A stretch of DNA of 17,682 nucleotides from Daejeonella rubra (GTDB lineage: Bacteria > Bacteroidota > Bacteroidia > Sphingobacteriales > Sphingobacteriaceae). The position numbers and the translations under genes are program-made. This document shows positions 7,439 to 15,097 of this stretch, one piece after another. Below the pieces are notes generated by a model. It had not been told where the DNA came from, ran no database searches, and saw only the letters and a list, made by a program, of their open reading frames with translations. The stretch lies in the NCBI RefSeq assembly GCF_900103545.1, contig NZ_FNHH01000043.1:1-17682 (forward strand). The letters run 5' to 3'. Within the stretch, counting starts at the first letter, position 1. The number at the start of each line of letters is the position of its first letter.

Positions 7439-8257
7439 TCAACTGTTTGCTGTTTTTACACATTCTGCTCTCAGATCTGATAATTGTTTTAAAGCGAATG
7501 GGTTCTTTGCTAAATTTAAAAGTGGTAAATGTCTTTGTATTATACCTGTCTCAACGCTTTCAAAATCACCATTAAACTCAACCCAATTAATGATCAAGTT
7601 TGCGTTAATCCATTCAATAATTTTCTGTTCGTCTTTCGTTGGAAATGTATAATTTCTTTTATTGGCTTTTGATAATAATGAACCTTTTTCTGGTTTGTGT
7701 CCTAGAACGGCTCCAATACTTCTGAAGAAAGTCCCGTGTCCGTTTGCTCTTAACTCTTGGTTTAAAAATCGTTTGCTTAAACTCTGTGAGGCAATTCCAA
7801 TGTATAAGATATTATGTTTTCTGTCTTTTGCAATTGTGTCAAAAGGTTTGGGCAGTTTCATAATATCTTTGATTCGAATACAGTATAGACCAGGATTTTC
7901 AGGCACTAAATTGTCAATTGTTGCGGCACTTTTAAAATTTATCTCATTCATCAAAACTTTTTCAAGTAGAGCTATGTCTATCGATAATTCTGTGAGTTTT
8001 GGTTTCTGTTTAGTAGTCGGTTCTTTCGGAGTGCCAACTTTTACATTAGATTGTCCATTTAGGGAAACGGTTGAATCATTGCGATTAAAAATATTAGGGT
8101 AATTTTTAGTCCGACCATGAATTTGAAAAGGATCAATAGTTGAGCCGTCTTTTTTTTGATACCATTTATTTTTATTCAGCCCATTTGCAATTTCAGTTGT
8201 CGTCATAGGTCGTCCGGTCTGCTTTAAAAGTTGTTCTATCGCTTCGTGTAGTGTCAT
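7439..8257 (-). CDS. HARE-HTH and GIY-YIG nuclease fusion protein
   Basis: A 272-residue protein with two recognisable parts. Residues 1-68 (MTLHEAIEQLLKQTGRPMTT, then EIANGLN, then a closing strand STVSLNG) fit the HARE-HTH winged-helix type, which in bacteria is often attached to restriction enzymes and is proposed to sense DNA or its modification. A lysine- and threonine-rich linker follows (70-90). Residues 120-250 carry a GIY-YIG nuclease pattern: GLYCIRI at 123-129, LYIGIA at 151-156, R163, E236 in SVETGII, and N248 in PLLN, the five positions expected for that fold. It is a plausible DNA-cutting effector, perhaps for modified DNA or as a companion to the neighbouring operon. It is separated from that operon by repeats, so it is probably its own transcriptional unit. 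The HARE call is less certain than the GIY-YIG call. Confidence 0.75.
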   Translation of the reverse strand: MTLHEAIEQLLKQTGRPMTTTEIANGLNKNKWYQKKDGSTIDPFQIHGRTKNYPNIFNRNDSTVSLNGQSNVKVGTPKEPTTKQKPKLTELSIDIALLEKVLMNEINFKSAATIDNLVPENPGLYCIRIKDIMKLPKPFDTIAKDRKHNILYIGIASQSLSKRFLNQELRANGHGTFFRSIGAVLGHKPEKGSLLSKANKRNYTFPTKDEQKIIEWINANLIINWVEFNGDFESVETGIIQRHLPLLNLAKNPFALKQLSDLRAECVKTANS

Positions 8258-8297
8258 ATGTTGTCTGTTTTGTAGCCTTGCTTGTAACTTGTATATA

Positions 8298-8356
8298 CTG
8301 ATGATAAATATGCAACAAGCCGCCCAAATCCTGATGGCTTGTTCAATGTTTATCAG
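8298..8356. repeat. Long imperfect palindrome upstream of the GIY-YIG gene
   Basis: The left arm at 8298-8321 (ctgatgataaat, then caacaagcc) pairs with the right arm at 8336-8356 (ggcttgtt, then gtttatcag) across a 14-base spacer. The left arm is three bases longer, so some bases would bulge out. It lies about 40 bases upstream of the GIY-YIG gene start. No T-run follows in either direction. It could be a structural boundary of the cassette or a regulatory structure. Confidence 0.55.
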
Positions 8357-8919
8357 GCTTATTAAATTTGTTTAATAGAAAATCTTTATTCGGCATATGC
8401 AAATACCTATCCTCATATAAACGAATATACCCGTTTATTTTAATCAAAAATTAAATAATTTCAACTAAAGGAGGCCGCGAAATAACTCATTATTGATCCG
8501 CATTTACTTCTATTTATCAAGGCTGGTATACCTATTACAAGGCACTCTGTAACCTTATAGTACATACAGAATAATAGCATTAACCTGGCATTTTGCTTAA
8601 AACTTCTTTTGAATAAAATTTCCGTTCCCTAAATTCTTTTTAATTGTGTAGAATACCTTACGGGAAACCGGAAATGATGTATTTGTTAATTAAATTTCTG
8701 AAAGCAAACCAGGTTTAAAGAAATTAGGTTCATGCTTGTTTTCATTCAAACAGGTTTCAACAGAATATCTAAGCAAGGAACTTGAGTTAAAATCTTGCTT
8801 TTTATACCCTAATTAATAAGGCATAAAATTAGCTTTCAGGAAAAAAAAACGGAATGTTTTGTTGTTTAAGCGAGTCGGAAGACTCTTTTTTATCGTACAT
8901 CGGAAGAGGCGCTGCGCTT

Positions 8920-8982
8920 AAACTGTACAACAGCTAATGAATGTTGCGCTAAAACATCAATTTTTTAATCAATAGAAACTCT
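8920..8982. repeat. 63-base direct repeat, copy 1
   Basis: It begins aaactgtacaacagctaatg and ends aatagaaactct. It matches 9091-9152 with a one-base indel and a handful of substitutions. Spacing between copies is 171 bases. Confidence 0.8.
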
Positions 8983-8992
8983 CCAGACAGTT

Positions 8993-9057
8993 GATAGATT
9001 CCAACTATCGGGCTAAAGCCCCAAAATGAGCAAAATCTTAGCCCCAGCTAAAGCTGG
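8993..9057. repeat. Cluster of three small hairpins
   Basis: Three stem-loops lie in a row: gatag/ctatc (8993-9009), gggc-taaa-gccc (9010-9021) and ccagc-taaa-gctgg (9044-9057). The last two share the loop taaa. The cluster directly follows direct-repeat copy 1. Direct-repeat copy 2 is also followed by a hairpin (ctacc-aat-ggtag at 9172-9184), so the hairpin-bearing tails may be variable parts of one dispersed repeat family. Confidence 0.55.
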
Positions 9058-9090
9058 AGCCTATTGAATAACCTTACTAGTGGATGTCAT

Positions 9091-9152
9091 AAACTGTACA
9101 CAGCTAATGAATGTTGTGCTAAAAAATCAATTTTTTAATCAATGGAAACTCT
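9091..9152. repeat. 62-base direct repeat, copy 2
   Basis: Second copy of the repeat at 8920-8982, beginning aaactgtacacagctaatga and ending aatggaaactct. A different hairpin (9172-9184) follows it. Confidence 0.8.
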
Positions 9153-9436
9153 ACGGATAGTAGAGCTTAAACTACCAATGGTAGATATATTCAATAAAAC
9201 TGATGGCCTTTTTGGATTCGGAATTTAACTAAAACGAAAATACAGGGACGGTTTCGGGCCGGTTTCTCAGCCTTTTACTGTCTTTTATAAGCCTTCTGCC
9301 AGACTGAAGGATACCAAATTCGAGACAGGTTATTACCAGATTCGATAATTCACGTGTAGTTTTCCTGGAGTTCTTCGGGATGTGTTCGCTTGCCGCCAAT
9401 ACCCAATCGAACAAGTCCTGAACCAGTCCTGAATCT

Positions 9437-9474
9437 GTCTCGCTTTTGTCTCGCTTTTGTCTCGCTTCTGTCTC
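9437..9474. repeat. 11-base tandem repeat array
   Basis: Three and a half copies of gtctcgctttt (9437-9447, 9448-9458, then gtctcgcttct at 9459-9469, then gtctc). It sits inside a wider low-complexity tract (about 9405-9530) that also repeats gtcctgaa and gtcgaa. Because 11 is not a multiple of three, each copy shifts the reading frame, which argues against an encoded protein repeat and explains why open frames here overlap in different phases. Confidence 0.8.
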
Positions 9475-10025
9475 CCGGCAGACTCGAAGACGAGTCGAAC
9501 AGCAGTCGAACACTTGTCGAAGCGCACCCGAAGAAATAGTGTATTTTCCCGAAGTTTATGAAGAAAAACGCGGTTTTAAGCTAATTGACCGAACAAAATG
9601 TATATTCTTCCGAAGCAGGACGCTGGAAACGCATTGTTTCCTTTTAAGGCCGGAATAAAGGATTCTGCTGAGTTATACCGGTCGGGTGATATTTGTATTG
9701 TCAGGATTGAGAACTGGTCTCAGGTAGCCTTAATTTGGCCTGAAATTGAAAAATAATTCCAGGGTTCAGCTTGGTGGTGAAATACTCGATACTTACAAAA
9801 GATCTCCGGTTTTTTTATACAGATTGTTCTTCTGCCGAAGATTGCCGGTCGGGAAGAATCAGCCTTGTCATGTGGTACTGAATTTTTTTCCTGAGATCTA
9901 TCCTAAATGAGAAGAAGCAGGGGAGGAATTTTGATGAAGCTTTACCAACTTCAAATACACCAGGGCGGAGGAGGTGTTGGCATACTGCTGATCAGGTTTA
10001 TTGAAATTTACTTTATAGTTAAAAT

Positions 10026-10060
10026 GTGAAAGCTGAAAGCCGAAAGGTGAAAGCTGAAAG
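10026..10060. repeat. 21-base-period repeat
   Basis: gtgaaagctgaaag occurs at 10026-10039 and 10047-10060, with a related ccgaaag word between. It is a short imperfect tandem duplication in otherwise featureless intergenic DNA. No function is suggested. Confidence 0.7.
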
Positions 10061-10164
10061 TACAAAGGAAATGACGTTGATTTGTCAACATTTCGCAATC
10101 TGCCTGCGCCCAATTTCATTATTTAAGAGTCCGGTTAGTTTCTTTAGGACAAGACACTTTGACG

Positions 10165-10467
10165 TCAGAGTTTTATTGATAGTTCTAAGTGTCCGCCAAG
10201 TCCAAGTTCAACTATTTTTTGAAGTGTAGAAATACGGACTTCTTTAATGTTGTTCTCAATTTTCGAAATGTAGCCTTTGTTAGTTCCGCATTTTTTTGCA
10301 AGTTCTTCTTGTGTCAATCCTTTTTCAAGTCGGGCTTGCTGAATGAGAAAACCAAGTTTAAAGGTTTCATATCCTTTTTCAAAATTGTCACGTTTGGCAG
10401 CCCCTTCCTTGCCGTATTGTTCGTCAACAAATTGGTCAAGTGTCTTTAAATTATTTTTCTTGCTCAT
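10165..10467 (-). CDS. HigA-type antitoxin, XRE-family HTH regulator
   Basis: A 100-residue protein, the second gene of a toxin-first pair. A lambda-repressor-like helix-turn-helix spans roughly 40-90: LIQQARLEKGLTQEELAKKC, then GTNKGYISKIENN, the recognition-helix region with the usual I-S-K-I-E-N signature. The N-terminal 35 residues are charged and probably contact the toxin. The start overlaps the toxin's 3' end by 17 bases. In this family the antitoxin binds and blocks the toxin and, alone or with it, represses the shared promoter. The gene order toxin then antitoxin is that of higBA. Confidence 0.88.
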   Translation of the reverse strand: MSKKNNLKTLDQFVDEQYGKEGAAKRDNFEKGYETFKLGFLIQQARLEKGLTQEELAKKCGTNKGYISKIENNIKEVRISTLQKIVELGLGGHLELSIKL

Positions 10468-10795
10468 AATCTTTTTTAATTTTTAATGCCTTTTCAATTT
10501 CGGATTTCGGGGTCTTCTGAGTCTTCTTTTGAAAGCCGTTTGCCAAAATCACAAGTTTACCTTCGTCAAAAAAGCAGAAAATGCGAAAAATGTCGCTGCC
10601 CTGCTGAACCCTGATTTCATAAAGCCCATCCGTTCCTTCCATATGTTTTAAATAGTCGGTCGGGATTTGTTTTTGAGTTTCGATGATTCTAAAAGTCCAT
10701 AAAATCTTGTCTTTTACTTTCTGCTTCTGTTTGTAGTAGAATTCAGAAAAGTAGTCTTTATACAAGGTTACAGTTCTTAGTTTTATTTCACTCAT
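10451..10795 (-). CDS. HigB/RelE-type toxin (Gp49-like)
   Basis: A 114-residue protein of the RelE/ParE superfamily, Gp49-like branch: ribosome-associated mRNA interferases when paired with an XRE antitoxin. Family features are LYEIRV at 58-63, the strand IFRIFCFF at 69-76, and the C-terminal signature NGFQKKTQKTPKSEIEKA at 86-103. I chose the ATG at 10793-10795 over an upstream TTG (10802-10804): the TTG lies within the promoter's TAnnTTTG element, so it could not be on the transcript. Expression from that promoter would be nearly leaderless. Activity is inferred from family. Confidence 0.88.
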   Translation of the reverse strand: MSEIKLRTVTLYKDYFSEFYYKQKQKVKDKILWTFRIIETQKQIPTDYLKHMEGTDGLYEIRVQQGSDIFRIFCFFDEGKLVILANGFQKKTQKTPKSEIEKALKIKKDYEQEK

Positions 10796-10800
10796 ACCTT

Positions 10801-10837
10801 GCAAAGATAGGCAATGTTATCTGAATGGACAACATTG
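10801..10837 (-). promoter_or_regulatory. Promoter and candidate operator of the toxin-antitoxin pair
   Basis: On the minus strand TTG (10832-10830) is followed 20 bases later by TATCTTTG (10809-10802), matching the Bacteroidota promoter pattern. An inverted repeat, caatgtt (10812-10818) and aacattg (10831-10837) with a 12-base spacer, spans the gap between the two elements. That is where an autorepressing HigA dimer would be expected to bind. The promoter ends six bases before the toxin ATG. Confidence 0.55.
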
Positions 10838-10915
10838 TTTTTTTGGAAGACTCTTTTTTATTGATCCGTAAACGTAGTACGTGTGGTTGGATTTCAGAAA
10901 CAAGAAATCTTAATT

Positions 10916-11335
10916 CTACAGTTTTTTCGGCTCTGCTGCCAGTCTGCCTGCCAAATATCCCATCGGAATGTAAGCTAAACCAAGATCCAGAACAGTGTAC
11001 CATAATGGAGATGGAAGCATAAAAACACTGGCAATTCCTCCAATTAAGAAAAACACTCCGATGCCCATTGCAAATTTCATTTTTTGGTTTGCTGCAATCA
11101 AAGCTGCAAAGAAAGCACCGGTAAAAGTACCCAGAGCGTGAGCCAGAAATGGGAAAATAAAATGCCTGGGTTCGAATAAGTGCATGGATGCTTTTAGTCC
11201 TTCTGTAGTAGTAACATCTGAACCAGTGGGTGGAGGAATAATTGAACCGCTTATCGTAATAATGCCCATGTTTATGGCACTTCCAAGGATTACTCCTGTA
11301 ATTATTGCCAGTATGTTTTTAATAACAGGATTCAT
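10916..11335 (-). CDS. Small four-helix membrane protein of unknown function
   Basis: A 139-residue hydrophobic protein with about four membrane helices: 6-30, 60-82, 88-107 and 112-131. A short proline- and threonine-rich loop (34-45) with the cluster SIIPPPTGSD separates helices one and two. The pattern is that of an intact inner-membrane protein, but I recognise no catalytic or transport motif. It starts 36 bases after the GNAT acetyltransferase stop on the same strand and could be its operon partner. I assign no function. Confidence 0.75.
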   Translation of the reverse strand: MNPVIKNILAIITGVILGSAINMGIITISGSIIPPPTGSDVTTTEGLKASMHLFEPRHFIFPFLAHALGTFTGAFFAALIAANQKMKFAMGIGVFFLIGGIASVFMLPSPLWYTVLDLGLAYIPMGYLAGRLAAEPKKL

Positions 11336-11371
11336 AATATGTTGATTTTTAATGTGATATAAATTATTTAA

Positions 11372-11821
11372 TTACAATGTCTTTTCGAAACAAATGCTAT
11401 TCTCAATTCCCTCATATTGTCCGTAATTCGGAATAAGAATGAAGCCCGTTTTATTGTAAAGAGACACTGCTTCTTTTTGTCTTATCCCTGTTTCAAGAAT
11501 ACATCTTTTATAATCCATTTCTTTCGCCCAGTTCTGAAGCTCAGCAAGGATCATGCTGGCTAGCCCTTTGCCTCTGCTCTCAGGTGAAGTAAACATCCGT
11601 TTTACCTCCATGGTATTTTCATCATATTTTTTTATCGCACCACAAGCCACAGCCTTTGAGTTTTCGTAAGCGATGATCACATATTTGATATGGTCGACTT
11701 TATTGAACTGAGAATAAAAGGTATGGTCTTCTCCATCGGTTATGGCTAAACCGGCATCCAGTAAAATGATGAGCTCCTTGAAATCGGGATTGTTTGCGTC
11801 GGTTCTAAGCAGTTTGATCAT
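11372..11821 (-). CDS. GNAT-family N-acetyltransferase
   Basis: A 149-residue acetyltransferase using acetyl-CoA. The fold's landmarks are in order: strand 4 MEVKRMFTSP at 71-80; the pyrophosphate-binding loop and helix ESRGKGLASMILAELQNWAK at 81-100 (R/Q-x-x-G-x-G/A pattern); and the C-terminal LETG...EAVSLYNKTGF at 109-127, with the tyrosine that commonly acts as general acid. Length is normal for a single-domain GNAT. The acceptor substrate cannot be told from sequence. The upstream region (11822-11979) holds no promoter I can recognise; the first repeat element starts about 160 bases upstream. Confidence 0.9.
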   Translation of the reverse strand: MIKLLRTDANNPDFKELIILLDAGLAITDGEDHTFYSQFNKVDHIKYVIIAYENSKAVACGAIKKYDENTMEVKRMFTSPESRGKGLASMILAELQNWAKEMDYKRCILETGIRQKEAVSLYNKTGFILIPNYGQYEGIENSICFEKTL

Positions 11822-12018
11822 TATTTTTTATTGAAATATTTTGGGATATATTGATGCTCTTAAGATATTATTTTGTTGCCAGATATAGTTTTGTATTTCT
11901 ATTTTAATTTAGCAATTCATGCTGCTATTAAATGGCCGCAGTTGAGGGAAGCTTTTAGTTTTACATTATAAAACACTAATGTCCGGATAAAAATGTAAAT
12001 CAATTAAAATTAAAATCA

Positions 12019-12037
12019 TCCCGCTCCTGCCGCGGGA
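12019..12037. repeat. Covarying hairpin in element copy 1
   Basis: Stem tcccgc (12019-12024) with gcggga (12032-12037), seven-base loop. In copy 2 the same stem reads tcccac with gtggga (15098-15116): the G-C pair 12023/12033 has become A-T, so pairing is preserved by a double change. Confidence 0.7.
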
Positions 12038-12044
12038 GAGGGCA

Positions 12045-12074
12045 CTTACTTTTCCCTTCAGCTGGAAAAGTAAG
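12045..12074. repeat. Perfect 11-base-pair hairpin in element copy 1
   Basis: cttacttttcc (12045-12055) pairs perfectly with ggaaaagtaag (12064-12074) around an eight-base loop. Identical in copy 2 at 15124-15153. No T-run follows on either strand, so it is not a standard intrinsic terminator. Confidence 0.8.
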
Positions 12075-12886
12075 CAATGCCGATCCGCCCAAGGCGGAGA
12101 GACCACGAATGCAAAAAAAACAATAAAAAATTGAGTAACAGCCGCGGCTTCCCGGTATTTATTGTAAATCCACGCTTTATCCTATCAGTGTAATCCAAGC
12201 CGTGTTTATGGTTTGAAATATATGAACGGATCTGCAACACTTCTCCGGATTAATAAAGGCAGTGATTTATGATTGTTAATGCAAGGATAAAGCACGCCTT
12301 TACTGCCAAATCCCAGGAGGCCGATCTCTGCAGTCAGCAATACCGGTAATTTATGAACGGTTGTTACCCATCGCACTGCCCCAGCTACCATTCATATCAG
12401 ATAAACGGAACCGAAGGACGATTCTCCCGGTGTAAAACCGGGACAAAGTGCCAGCTAAATCAAAAAACAGTTGCAGTTTCTTTCAAATAGCACTTCCGAG
12501 CATTAGATTTTGGGATCATATCCGGACGGCTCTCATATTTTAGTATCCCCCAAAAGCAGCGATCGCTTTTTTTTGATGTGTGGTGGTCTTGTGGCAAAAG
12601 GCACCTAGGGATTGAAGAAGGCTTTTGGGCACTTTTGGCCTTCAAACCTGAGCCGCCCTTCTGCGGCGAAAGCATGAACACCTTTAAAAAACAATAAAAA
12701 AACCTGTGAATAACTCCGAGCCCACCCGGCGATAGAGGGTGGCAAGGTTACAGGGGGCTTGCTTTTCGAAATTTTTAATAATGCCCCCCTTTTAATAAAG
12801 TAAATGAAGATTTCTTGTTACTCCTTAATTTAACCGGACAGTTATAATCATAAAATTATGTCTTTGTGTCTTTGAGAAGCTACTCT

Positions 12887-14224
12887 TTATAATTTCTTTA
12901 CACCCGGTACCAAACTCGTCAGATCTCCAATCTTAACTGGTTTTCCACTATCGATACTGTTCCGGGCTGCAATTCCGGTTAGGATGGCAAATGCTCCATC
13001 TCTTAATCCTGCGGCCTGCCTGTAAGGATCCGTTTGATTGGGTAAAAATATATGCTGCTTCATCCGGTCATCACCACCTCCATGCCCGCCTTCTGTATTG
13101 GAGATCTTAATGATCTCACGTTTACCGAAATTGCTGGTTATCTGTATCTCATCGAAGCCTTCATCATCCCATGGTTGTCTTTCTTTGATCCATGCGTCCA
13201 TTTTTCCCTTGGTTCCGTTAAAGGATATCCTGTATCCTTCATAAGGTGAATAGGCTGTCAATGAATAACTTACCTGGACTTTATTGGCATATTTTATTTG
13301 TACTGCCATTTTATCGAATATGTCGATATCTTCCTTCCACACACAGCCATCGCGTAAATAGCCGTCGTATTTTTCATTTTCAACATAGAGTTTCATCATA
13401 GTGGAACTCTTTGTGATATCCCAATAGAAATCGCATTGTTTGGTATGCGGACAGGTGCGGCAATGGGTATGCCTGAATGAATTATTCTTTCCGTAAAAAT
13501 CCAATGAACCGTAAGCAAAAACTTCTTCCGGATCTGAATCGATCCACCAGTTCAGCAGATCAAAATGATGGGATGCTTTGTGTACCAGCAAACTGCCGCC
13601 TTTTTCTCTTAATCGATGCCAGCGTCTGAAATAATCAGCTCCATGGCTGGTATCCAGGTACCAGTGAAAATCGACCGATGTGATCTTGCCGATAGTATTT
13701 GCACGCAGGATCTCATATATTTTAGCACGATGGGGAGAATATCTGTAATTAAAAGTCACGCGCACTTTCTTACCTGTACGCTTTTCGGCATCCAGAATAG
13801 CCTGACATTTATCTTCATCGGTAGTCAGTGGTTTTTCTGTGATGATATCAGCGCCCATTTCCATTCCTTTGATAATAAATTCATGGTGCGTATTATCCAC
13901 AGTGGTAACCATGAGGATCTCAGGTTTGGTTTCGCGCATCATTTGATCGAAATCAGTGAAAGTAGGGCAGGATACACCCATATCTGATTTTAAAAATCGC
14001 AGACGACCTTCATTGATATCACAAAGCCCGACAAATTCAACTTCATTTCCGAATTTTTCAACCACCGATTTACCCCACATGCCTAATGCCCGGACACCCA
14101 GTCCAACCATGGCAATTCTTTTTTTGGCTTTTGTTTTCAAAAATGCTTCGGCTGAAGATGCTGGCAATAGTGTGGAGCCGGCCAGGATTGTACCGGTTTG
14201 CAGGATAAATTTCCTTCTTTTCAT
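12887..14224 (-). CDS. Tat-exported Gfo/Idh/MocA family oxidoreductase
   Basis: A 445-residue protein. The N-terminus KRRKFILQTGTILAGSTLLP carries a twin-arginine export signal (RR-x-F-I then a hydrophobic stretch), so it probably works folded in the periplasm. The Rossmann nucleotide site is VGLGVRALG at 40-48; the family signature EKP is at 130-132; KASHHFDLLNWW at 216-227 supplies the usual catalytic-region lysine and histidines. The family performs NAD(P)-linked redox chemistry on sugars or inositol-like substrates; the substrate here is unknown. Unusual is a cysteine cluster C255-x2-C258-x5-C264 with neighbouring histidines (HTHCRTCPHTKQC), which could bind a metal. The gene lies between the AlkD gene (108 bases upstream) and repeat element copy 1. 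Confidence 0.9.
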   Translation of the reverse strand: MKRRKFILQTGTILAGSTLLPASSAEAFLKTKAKKRIAMVGLGVRALGMWGKSVVEKFGNEVEFVGLCDINEGRLRFLKSDMGVSCPTFTDFDQMMRETKPEILMVTTVDNTHHEFIIKGMEMGADIITEKPLTTDEDKCQAILDAEKRTGKKVRVTFNYRYSPHRAKIYEILRANTIGKITSVDFHWYLDTSHGADYFRRWHRLREKGGSLLVHKASHHFDLLNWWIDSDPEEVFAYGSLDFYGKNNSFRHTHCRTCPHTKQCDFYWDITKSSTMMKLYVENEKYDGYLRDGCVWKEDIDIFDKMAVQIKYANKVQVSYSLTAYSPYEGYRISFNGTKGKMDAWIKERQPWDDEGFDEIQITSNFGKREIIKISNTEGGHGGGDDRMKQHIFLPNQTDPYRQAAGLRDGAFAILTGIAARNSIDSGKPVKIGDLTSLVPGVKKL

Positions 14225-14332
14225 ACAAAGAGATAAGATTTACTAATTCAGGAAATTAAGTTAAGTATATTCCTTTATAAATAGGCAATACTGAATGGAA
14301 GGTTAATGAAACTTTAACTCAGATAAAAATTG

Positions 14333-15040
14333 CTAGGCCTTCATGGCCAGGAGTTTTAAATCCTTTGGCATTTTCTCAATGGCATACCTCAATGCAGTCC
14401 GCGGCATGTTTGATTTGTTTTCCATTACAAAATCAAAGATCTCTTTTTGATGAGATTGGCTGGCGACTTTTAGCATCCAGCCATATCCTTTTTGAACCAG
14501 ATCGTCTTTGTCGTCTAATAAAATGGTGGCTATTTCCAGGATGTCATTTAAGAATAATCCTTTTCTGGCCGGAATGATCAAAGAAACAGCAGCAGCACGT
14601 CGCATCCATCTGTTTTCAGATTTTGCAAATGTTTTCAATCCGGGTAAATATTCCGGATACATTTCTAAAAATGCACCCATTGTATGATTGCAAAAGGTAT
14701 CACAGGATGCCCAATTGTTAACATAGGTTTTTATCCAATTCTCAAAAATCTGAAAATCAGCAGGTTCATATTTTTTATGAATGGAATAGGACCAGTCGCA
14801 TGCTATGAATGATTCTTCCATATATCCTGATTTCCAAAGCTCTTCACATAATTCGAAAACTTCAGATTTTGACCGGGACTTAAGTATTTTAAATTCGTTT
14901 TTACTGATCTTTCGGACGGTTTCAGTTTTAACCCCATAACGTTTGACCTCTTCCTTGAAAAATATCTGGCCTGTCGCTAAAGTCTTTTCATCAATATTGT
15001 TTTTTAGCTCAGCGCGAATTATATTGATGACAGTATTCAT
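14333..15040 (-). CDS. alkD: AlkD-like DNA alkylation repair glycosylase
   Basis: A 235-residue all-helical HEAT-repeat protein of the DNA alkylation repair family, which removes alkylated purines such as N7- and N3-alkyl adducts without a classical base-flipping pocket. The residues known to matter in Bacillus cereus AlkD have counterparts at nearly the same numbers: W110 and D114 in NNWASCD, R148 in RWMRRAA, and W188 in YGWMLK. Length equals the family's. No signal peptide, so cytoplasmic. Its start codon lies 15 bases from the end of repeat element copy 2, so its promoter probably sits in or at the edge of that element. Whether it is transcribed together with the oxidoreductase downstream is unclear. 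Confidence 0.9.
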   Translation of the reverse strand: MNTVINIIRAELKNNIDEKTLATGQIFFKEEVKRYGVKTETVRKISKNEFKILKSRSKSEVFELCEELWKSGYMEESFIACDWSYSIHKKYEPADFQIFENWIKTYVNNWASCDTFCNHTMGAFLEMYPEYLPGLKTFAKSENRWMRRAAAVSLIIPARKGLFLNDILEIATILLDDKDDLVQKGYGWMLKVASQSHQKEIFDFVMENKSNMPRTALRYAIEKMPKDLKLLAMKA

Positions 15041-15097
15041 ATTTCAAATCGCTAGTATCCTCATAAAAATGTAAATGATCAATTAAAATTTAAATCA

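Larger units (their letters stand above)
8357..10164. other. Gene-poor repeat-rich spacer
   Basis: About 1.8 kb in which I can support no gene. The short open frames here have no recognisable domain and coincide with repeats. From 8357 to 8875 I see only AT-rich sequence. Repeats listed separately occupy 8920-9184, 9437-9474 and 10026-10060. The rest of 9530-10020 holds nothing I can identify. The composition and repeats fit decayed accessory DNA between the defence island and the toxin-antitoxin pair. Confidence 0.5.
11980..12840. mobile_element. 0.86 kb element with terminal inverted repeats, copy 1
   Basis: It is bounded by TGTCCGG at 11980-11986 and its exact inverse CCGGACA at 12834-12840; outside these the flanks diverge from copy 2. 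The interior matches 15056-15871 in the same orientation over nearly its whole length, with one extra block of about 60 bases (roughly 12076-12140) containing a ccgccc-aa-ggcgg-type hairpin. Internal hairpins are at 12019-12037, 12045-12074 and 12425-12443 (tcccggt/accggga). No long protein is encoded; the short frames are interrupted and not shared end to end. No clear target-site duplication is visible. Candidate: a non-autonomous, MITE-like element or a structured intergenic repeat family. It ends 46 bases past the oxidoreductase stop. Confidence 0.65.

Noticed and set aside
9229..9513. 94-codon minus-strand open frame, and an overlapping 64-codon frame, in the low-complexity tract
   Set aside because: No recognisable domain, contains the frame-shifting 11-base tandem array, and two frames compete over the same bases. 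More likely non-coding.
9898..10119. 73-codon minus-strand open frame
   Set aside because: It runs through the 21-base-period repeat (FQLSPFGFQLSHF) and shows no domain or start signal.
12045..12074. Intrinsic transcription terminator
   Set aside because: The stem is strong, but no T-run follows on either strand and the loop is eight bases. It is kept as a structural hairpin of the element.
12206..12391. Short minus-strand frames in the two 0.8 kb elements beginning MVAG-VRWVTTVHKLPVLL
   Set aside because: They are similar in both copies for about 45 codons but then diverge into different lengths and frames. Differences in the shared part are three synonymous and two nonsynonymous, too few to show protein selection.
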